Assembly: GCF_020447315.1 (NCBI RefSeq)
Contig: NZ_JAJADQ010000001.1
Span: 310,001 to 374,000, forward strand
Origin: Hymenobacter nitidus
Lineage (GTDB): Bacteria; Bacteroidota; Bacteroidia; Cytophagales; Hymenobacteraceae
Direction: 5' to 3'
Length of the DNA stretch: 64,000 nt
How positions within the stretch are numbered: the first letter of the stretch is position 1; every line of letters starts with the position of its first letter. Positions 57,487-64,000 of this stretch are shown here, one piece after another. Made by a program: the position numbers and the translations under genes. Under the pieces are notes generated by a model. It made no database searches. It had not been told where the DNA came from and saw only the letters and a program-made list of their open reading frames with translations.

Positions 57487-58098
57487 ATGAAGTTTGCCCT
57501 GCTGTGTTGCCTGAGTAGCCTGCCCGCGCTGGCCCAAACCCCGCCGCCCACCACGGCCGAGGTGCGGCGCTACGGCATCGAGGTGGCCGGCCTGCGGGTA
57601 GGCACCATGACGGCCACGCGCCAGCCTCCGGTGGGCGCCGATGTGGTGTACACGCTGGTCAGCGACGTGCAGGTGAACTTCCTACTCTACCACCTCAAGG
57701 TGTATTATAAGGTTACGAACCGGGTGCGCAACGGGCAGTTGCTGCTATCTACCGTGGAGGCGCACACCAACCAGGGCGAGTTTGCCTCGCGCACCGAGTG
57801 GAAGGGCGACCATTACGACATCGTGGCCGACCAGTACAAGCACCACTACCGCGGCACCGAGCGGCAACCCATTACCTACACCGTCACGGATATGTTTTTC
57901 GGGGAGCCCGGCGCCCAGCAGGCCCGGGCCTATGCCGAGTACTTCGGCGACTATTTTACCCTGCTGCGGGCGCCCAAGCACCGTTTCCAGGCCCAGCGCG
58001 ACGGGCGGGAGGATGAATATCAATACGAAGGCGGCCAGTTGGTAACCATAATCAAGAAAAACCCGCTGAAGAACTTCATCATCCGCCGCCTGCCGTAG
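57487..58098 (+). CDS. DUF6134 family secreted protein
   Basis: A 203-residue protein with a short signal peptide (MKFALLCCLSSLPALA) and a beta-rich body of the DUF6134 type: RRYGIEVAGLRVGTMTATRQ, VNFLLYHLKVYYKVTNRV and a middle with EWKGDHYDIV. The family is periplasmic or surface located in Bacteroidota and its role is unknown; by fold it recalls lipid-binding barrels of the DUF3108 kind. It starts 24 bases after the arsM terminator, so it may have its own promoter or be read through. Confidence 0.8.
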   Translation: MKFALLCCLSSLPALAQTPPPTTAEVRRYGIEVAGLRVGTMTATRQPPVGADVVYTLVSDVQVNFLLYHLKVYYKVTNRVRNGQLLLSTVEAHTNQGEFASRTEWKGDHYDIVADQYKHHYRGTERQPITYTVTDMFFGEPGAQQARAYAEYFGDYFTLLRAPKHRFQAQRDGREDEYQYEGGQLVTIIKKNPLKNFIIRRLP

Positions 58099-58308
58099 TG
58101 GAACAAGAAAACAGATGGCCCGGCGTATAAGCTTTGGTAGTTGCCGGGCGCTTTCCATTGTCAGAATGGGGCTTGCGGGCAGGCCACGTTTCTTTGTGCC
58201 TGATACGCATCCTGACTACTTTATATATACCGCCGCCCTACGTGCTGCGCCGTATGAGGCAGTGGTTTTACTTCCATTATGAGCTGACAGGCCAAACCAT
58301 CGTGGGAC

Positions 58309-59760
58309 ATGAGCACAACCGAGTATGATGCCGTAGTCGTGGGTTCGGGCCCTAACGGGCTGGCGGCGGCTATTGCGCTGCGACAGGCGGGCCTGGAGGT
58401 GCTGCTGCTGGAAGGCAGCAAGCAGCTGGGCGGCGGGCTGCGTACGGCCGAGCTGACGCTGCCCGGCTTCCGCCACGACGTCTGTTCGGCCATTCACCCG
58501 CTGGCGGCCGCCTCACCTTTTTTCCAGACGCTGCCACTGGCCCAGTACGGCCTCGAATACATAACGCCCCCGGTGGCCGCAGCTCACCCGTTCGACGACG
58601 GTACAGCCGCCGCCGTATTGCCTTCCCTGACCGATACCGCACGCCGCCTCGGAGCCGATGAAGCAGCGTATCAGCAGCTGCTGATGCCGCTGGTAGCCGC
58701 CTGGCCCCATTTGGCCAACGACGTGCTGGCCCCGCTGCACTTTCCGCAGCATCCGTTCCAGATGGCACGCTTTGGACTCTCGGCCCTGCTGCCGGCCACT
58801 TCGCTCACCAGCCGGTTTACGACCAAGGAAGCCCGGGGTCTGTTTGCCGGCATGGCCGCCCACGCCATTCAGCCCCTGACCAACCTGACGACCTCAGCCA
58901 TTGGCCTGGTCCTGCTGATTGCGGCCCACCGCCAGGGCTGGCCCCTGCCCAAGGGAGGCTCCCAGGCCATTGCCGATGCCTTGGCCGCGCATTTTGTGGC
59001 CCTGGGCGGCAAGATTGAAACCGGCACCTACATCCGCTCCCTGAGCCAGCTGCCCACGGCCCGCGCCGTGCTCTTCGACGTGACACCGGCCCAGCTGCTG
59101 CAAATTGCCGGGCATAGCCTCTCGGATGTGTACCGCTGGCAGCTGCGGCGCTACCGCTACGGCATGGGCGTGTTCAAGGTCGATTGGGCGTTGGATGGGT
59201 CCATCCCCTTTACGGCCCCCGAGTGTGCGCAGGCCGGCACGGTGCATCTGGGTAATACGTTCGAAGAAATTGAGACCGGGGAAAGAGCGGCGGCCCAAGG
59301 CCAGCATCCCGAGCGGCCCTTCGTGCTGCTGGCCCAGCAAAGCCTGTTCGACAGCACCCGCGCCCCGGCCGGCCAGCACACGGCCTGGGCCTACTGCCAC
59401 GTCCCCAACGGCTCGACCCAGGACATGACGGCGGCCATTGAGCAGCAGGTGGAGCGCTTTGCCCCCGGCTTTCGGGAGCGAATCATCGGGCGCCACACCT
59501 TCAACACCCGGCAGCTGGAAGCCTACAATCCCAACTACGTGGGCGGCGACATCAACGGCGGCCTGCTCGACGTGGGCCAGCTGTTTACGCGGCCGGTGCT
59601 GCGCGCCTCGCCCTACCGCACCTCCCGGGCCGGTTTGTACCTGTGCTCCTCCTCTACCCCGCCCGGTGGGGGCGTGCACGGCATGTGCGGCTACCACGCC
59701 GCCAGCCGGGCCCTGCGCGACATCTTTCACCTGCCCCCGCCCCCGCTTTTTCAGGGGTAA
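58309..59760 (+). CDS. Phytoene desaturase-like FAD-dependent oxidoreductase
   Basis: A 483-residue flavoprotein with the FAD-binding motif VVVGSGPNGLAAAIALRQAG near residues 8-27 and the C-terminal FAD contact GGDINGG plus LYLCSSSTPPGGGVHGMCGYHAA. It belongs to the CrtI/NAD(P)-FAD group that acts on carotenoids or related isoprenoids. No carotenoid genes are adjacent, so the substrate is uncertain. It has a 210-base upstream gap with no clear element beyond AT-rich TTTATATATACC near 58220. Confidence 0.85.
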   Translation: MSTTEYDAVVVGSGPNGLAAAIALRQAGLEVLLLEGSKQLGGGLRTAELTLPGFRHDVCSAIHPLAAASPFFQTLPLAQYGLEYITPPVAAAHPFDDGTAAAVLPSLTDTARRLGADEAAYQQLLMPLVAAWPHLANDVLAPLHFPQHPFQMARFGLSALLPATSLTSRFTTKEARGLFAGMAAHAIQPLTNLTTSAIGLVLLIAAHRQGWPLPKGGSQAIADALAAHFVALGGKIETGTYIRSLSQLPTARAVLFDVTPAQLLQIAGHSLSDVYRWQLRRYRYGMGVFKVDWALDGSIPFTAPECAQAGTVHLGNTFEEIETGERAAAQGQHPERPFVLLAQQSLFDSTRAPAGQHTAWAYCHVPNGSTQDMTAAIEQQVERFAPGFRERIIGRHTFNTRQLEAYNPNYVGGDINGGLLDVGQLFTRPVLRASPYRTSRAGLYLCSSSTPPGGGVHGMCGYHAASRALRDIFHLPPPPLFQG

Positions 59761-59818
59761 AGCGCGTTGGCACCGAGGGCGCCCGTAGCAAGCAGCTTCT
59801 TCACCTGTAGCACAACGA

Positions 59819-59852
59819 GCCCGGCCTTTGCAAGTGCTTCCGAAGGCCGGGC
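59819..59852. terminator. Terminator between convergent genes
   Basis: GCCCGGCCTT (59819-59828) pairs with AAGGCCGGGC (59843-59852). It lies 58 bases after the desaturase stop and 23 after the stop of the opposite gene; no T tract. Confidence 0.55.
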
Positions 59853-59874
59853 CGATGCCAGATGAACGCACTGT

Positions 59875-60279
59875 TTACTGGGGCTTTCGAAACAGGTAGC
59901 GGGTCATGAAGATGCCGGTTGACGCCAGGGAGCCGGTTCCGGCAGAGGGGCTTATCGTCAGCGGGACAACCTGCAGCAGCTCCCACCCTTCCGAGTTCAG
60001 TTCGGTTAGGAAACGGGCCGTGGCGTCGTCGTTGGCGTGGATGTTCCCGAAGTTGATGCCGGTGATGCCAAAAGGACTTTCAATCGTCACTTCTTTCTGC
60101 CCTTTGAAATCGGGCGTGAACAGAATCCGGCTTCGTCCTCCGCCCCCGCCCAACACCGACTCGACGGTCGTCATATACAAGTAGGAAAACTTGCCGGCCT
60201 GGGCAGCGGCGCGGTGCGGCAGCAACGGCAGAATAAACAGCGCCAGCAGCAGCGCAAAACGGGTAACGCGTGACTTCAT
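59875..60279 (-). CDS. Secreted hypothetical protein
   Basis: A 134-residue protein with a signal peptide (MKSRVTRFALLLALFILPLL with cleavage near HRAAAQA) and a body that fits the DUF4177-like alpha-beta pattern: YLYMTTVESVL ... NDDATARFLTELNSEGWELLQVVPLT ... FMTRYLFRKP. The phrase LNSEGWELLQV is the hallmark of that family, whose function is unknown. It is alone; a 192-base gap separates it from uvrB's terminator. Confidence 0.75.
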   Translation of the reverse strand: MKSRVTRFALLLALFILPLLPHRAAAQAGKFSYLYMTTVESVLGGGGGRSRILFTPDFKGQKEVTIESPFGITGINFGNIHANDDATARFLTELNSEGWELLQVVPLTISPSAGTGSLASTGIFMTRYLFRKPQ

Positions 60280-60403
60280 ACGCTAGGCAAAGCGGAAATA
60301 AAGAGTAGAAACGACAGGACAAAATACTAGTTTACGCTGAACCAGCTACTGCGCCGCCGCCCAAGAAATAGAAGTAGCGTTGCCGAAGTGACGCAACAAA
60401 AAA

Positions 60404-60440
60404 CCGGCCCCGAAGTCCGCTACGTGACTTTCGGGGCCGG
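60404..60440 (-). terminator. uvrB terminator
   Basis: CCGGCCCCGAAGTC pairs with GACT-T-TCGGGGCCGG (one bulged T). On the minus strand it is followed by a run of six or more T residues, 31 bases after the uvrB stop. Confidence 0.88.
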
Positions 60441-60471
60441 CTTACGTGCTGGCTAAGCTGTAGGCTAAAGC

Positions 60472-62505
<2,034 letters not shown>

Positions 62506-62578
62506 TCGGGCAAAAAAGTGGCAGCTAAGACAGCCTAGGATAACTCCATTGCCGCAAGGTAGGTTTCTTCGGAAACGA

Positions 62579-62611
62579 AAAAACCTGTCCGAGCGAATCG
62601 GACAGGTTTTT
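62579..62611. terminator. Terminator between uvrB and the DUF6970-like gene
   Basis: A 14-bp stem (AAAAACCTGTCCGA with its complement) closes a 5-base loop, with a T tract on the minus strand. It lies 22 bases after the stop of the lipoprotein gene, and it also shields uvrB. Confidence 0.92.
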
Positions 62612-62632
62612 CTGCTTTTAGCGTAAAGATAC

Positions 62633-63037
62633 TTAGCGCGGGTCGCGCCACACGAGGCAGCCATTGGTAGCCTGGGCCGAGAAGGTCGGGCATTTGCCGT
62701 CTCCCTTGCCCGTGATACCACCGCTGGGCGCCCCCACATACTGCAATTGTGAATTAGTCACTTCGTATACCTTTTGATAATCATCGGGCCGGAAAGACTT
62801 GACCAGAAACACCGGCCGGCCTTCCCAGGTGTAGCGCCACACTTCTCCGGCGGGGTTGGCTTTTGGGGTCCGCAGCAGCTCGTCAATCAGGGGTTGGGCC
62901 TTGGCGTCCTGGCAGGAAGTCGCCGTTGGGTTGGCCGGAGCAGCCTCCGTTTGGGGCTGCGGAGCCTCGCCGTCACGTTGGCACTGCACCAGTCCCAGGC
63001 AGCCCCAGGCACTTAGTAGCACGAGTAAGGTTTTCAT
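62633..63037 (-). CDS. DUF6970-like lipoprotein
   Basis: A 134-residue lipoprotein (lipobox LVQC, Cys19) with a linker rich in Pro, Ala and Thr and a small domain LIDELLRTPKANPAGEVWRYTWEGRPVFLVKSF ... CPTFSAQATNGCLVWRDPR. The VWRYxxxGRPVF pattern resembles DUF6970, small surface proteins of Bacteroidota with no known role. Two Cys of the C-terminal part may form a disulfide. It lies 47 bases after the barrel gene that runs off the right edge and may share its transcript. Confidence 0.7.
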   Translation of the reverse strand: MKTLLVLLSAWGCLGLVQCQRDGEAPQPQTEAAPANPTATSCQDAKAQPLIDELLRTPKANPAGEVWRYTWEGRPVFLVKSFRPDDYQKVYEVTNSQLQYVGAPSGGITGKGDGKCPTFSAQATNGCLVWRDPR

Positions 63038-63084
63038 AGCGTACAGAACAGTAAAGTGAAAAACAGAAACCTGAATTTTCAGAA

Positions 63085-64000
63085 TTAGCGCACTATTACG
63101 GCCTGCTTGCCGCCAAACTCCACGCTGGCCTCCATGCCGATGGCGTAGGGCCGAACCTGGGAAGACGACTGGGCGGCATTGCTATTCAGCGTCGACAGGC
63201 CGGCTTCGGCCATCGGGCCCAGGGCCAGGCTCCACTGCCCCGCGGCGGGCTGGTAGCGCACCCCGGCCCCACCATTCACCGAGGTTTGCACCTTACGGTA
63301 GGGCGAGTCGGTAGAGGTGAGCGAGTAGGAGGTGGTCGATTCGGGCAAACCCACCAGCTCCGAGCGGCTGTTGAAAAGCACATTCACGGCCGCACCTACT
63401 TTGGCATAGAGCGAGACACCCTTGCGCTGCGAGCCGTAGCGCACACTCACCGGCACGCCGGCCGTGCGGTAGCGGTACTGGGCCGTGCGCAGCTGCGGAG
63501 CGGGCGGAGGCGTCAGGGAGTAGCCGTTGCCCAAGTCCTTACTGGCGGCGGAAATCTCCACCACGGGCATTTTGCCGTCCAGGAAGTTGTAGGAAGTTTG
63601 GGAGGTGGCGCGCTGCTCAGCCACTTCCACGCCGGCGCTCAGCGTCCAGCGGCGGGTGGCGGCGTAGCTGCCCACCAAGGCTACGCGCTGGGCAAAGCCG
63701 GGCCGGAGGTTGCGGCGGTACTCATTGGCAGCCTGCTCGTAGGCCGCTGCGGCCCGGAACGCCCCTGGGTTGCCGCCACTCACGCTATTGGTAGCAGTAG
63801 CCACCGCGCCGGAGCCGAAGCTCATATTGGGGTTGTAGGCCGATGCGGCGTAGGCGCCCATCAGCCGCCAGCGCTTGGGCCGGGCAGGGGTCTTTTCCGG
63901 CTGCGGCTCCTCGGCAGGATAAGCCTGGGCCACTGCCGAGGCCGGAGCCGTGGGCAATGCCAGCTTAAGCGTATCGGGCTGCCCCAGGCGCAGAATAGTC
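63085..64000 (-). CDS. Outer-membrane beta-barrel protein, 5' end beyond the window
   Basis: The frame stays open to the window edge, so at least 304 C-terminal residues are encoded here. After a Pro/Glu-rich linker (EEPQPEKTPARPKRW) the sequence shows amphipathic strands of an eight- to twelve-stranded barrel (RVALVGSYAATRRWTLSAGVEV, GVSLYAKVGAAVNVLFN, VNGGAGVRYQP, GMEASVEFGGKQAVIVR). In Bacteroidota this kind of C-terminus often follows an N-terminal membrane-anchor part and lies near sigma-factor genes, but the missing part prevents a check. Confidence 0.75.
   Translation of the reverse strand, partial: TILRLGQPDTLKLALPTAPASAVAQAYPAEEPQPEKTPARPKRWRLMGAYAASAYNPNMSFGSGAVATATNSVSGGNPGAFRAAAAYEQAANEYRRNLRPGFAQRVALVGSYAATRRWTLSAGVEVAEQRATSQTSYNFLDGKMPVVEISAASKDLGNGYSLTPPPAPQLRTAQYRYRTAGVPVSVRYGSQRKGVSLYAKVGAAVNVLFNSRSELVGLPESTTSYSLTSTDSPYRKVQTSVNGGAGVRYQPAAGQWSLALGPMAEAGLSTLNSNAAQSSSQVRPYAIGMEASVEFGGKQAVIVR

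Noticed and set aside
62506..62739. Longer UvrB N-terminus
   Set aside because: The 78 extra codons run through a terminator and do not look like UvrB, which starts MDYQLTSEFKPTGDQP.

Overview
This 64 kb window is a chromosomal segment of a GC-rich member of the Bacteroidota, most likely a Hymenobacter-like genus (Cytophagales). The inference rests on the Bacteroidota promoter element TAnnTTTG in front of several genes, SusD/TonB-era style lipoproteins, a fused cbb3 oxidase subunit CcoNO, DUF4397/DUF6134/DUF6970-type secreted proteins, TIGR04283 glycosyltransferase and small dispersed palindromic repeats of a kind seen in Hymenobacter. No prophage, transposase, integrase or CRISPR-Cas gene is visible; the coding density is high and nearly all genes look intact.

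Layout. 0-3.2 kb: a minus-strand lipopolysaccharide unit (GT2, heptosyltransferase-like GT9, O-antigen ligase). 3.3-9.2 kb: housekeeping and hypothetical genes, with ahcY (adenosylhomocysteinase), a DUF4397 lipoprotein, a THUMP-like methyltransferase and a 3-methyladenine DNA glycosylase; the latter two converge on a striking 41-nt-period palindrome array. 9.3-12.9 kb: a cobalamin riboswitch controlling a BtuB-like TonB-dependent receptor and a BtuG-like beta-propeller lipoprotein. 13-20.3 kb: a HMA-AraC fusion regulator, a B12-binding-type radical SAM protein, several small enzymes, tRNA-Gly(CCC) and a GreA/Rnk-like protein. 20.3-29.1 kb: a complete RND multidrug or metal efflux system (OMF, HAE1 permease, adaptor) with its own two-component system; repeats sit in its two internal gaps. 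29.3-32.5 kb: a thioredoxin-like protein and a PAS histidine kinase overlapping a receiver-CRP fusion regulator. 32.7-36 kb: katG, a group III truncated haemoglobin and a small membrane protein.

36-49.3 kb is a respiratory region: copper ATPase CcoI and CcoS, a Crp/Fnr regulator, then CcoNO, CcoQ, a small unknown membrane protein, CcoP, CcoG, FixH-like, a DsbD_2/TauE-like membrane protein, a universal stress protein and HemF. The ccoI and ccoNO units carry an identical 12-bp palindrome, TGACATTCGTCA, followed at exactly the same distance by GAnCTTTG, so they very likely form one regulon; the receiver-CRP fusion is the better local candidate for its activator.

49.4-58.1 kb is an arsenosugar-type cluster: aquaporin, ArsS, an AhpD-like companion, two short-chain dehydrogenase/epimerase genes and a TIGR04283 glycosyltransferase on the minus strand, an Omp85-like barrel, and divergently DUF547, ArsM and DUF6134. 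58.3-64 kb: a phytoene-desaturase-like oxidoreductase, uvrB, small secreted proteins and a partial outer-membrane barrel gene cut by the right edge. The only stretch above 300 bases without a protein gene is 9193-9682, which holds a promoter and the B12 riboswitch.
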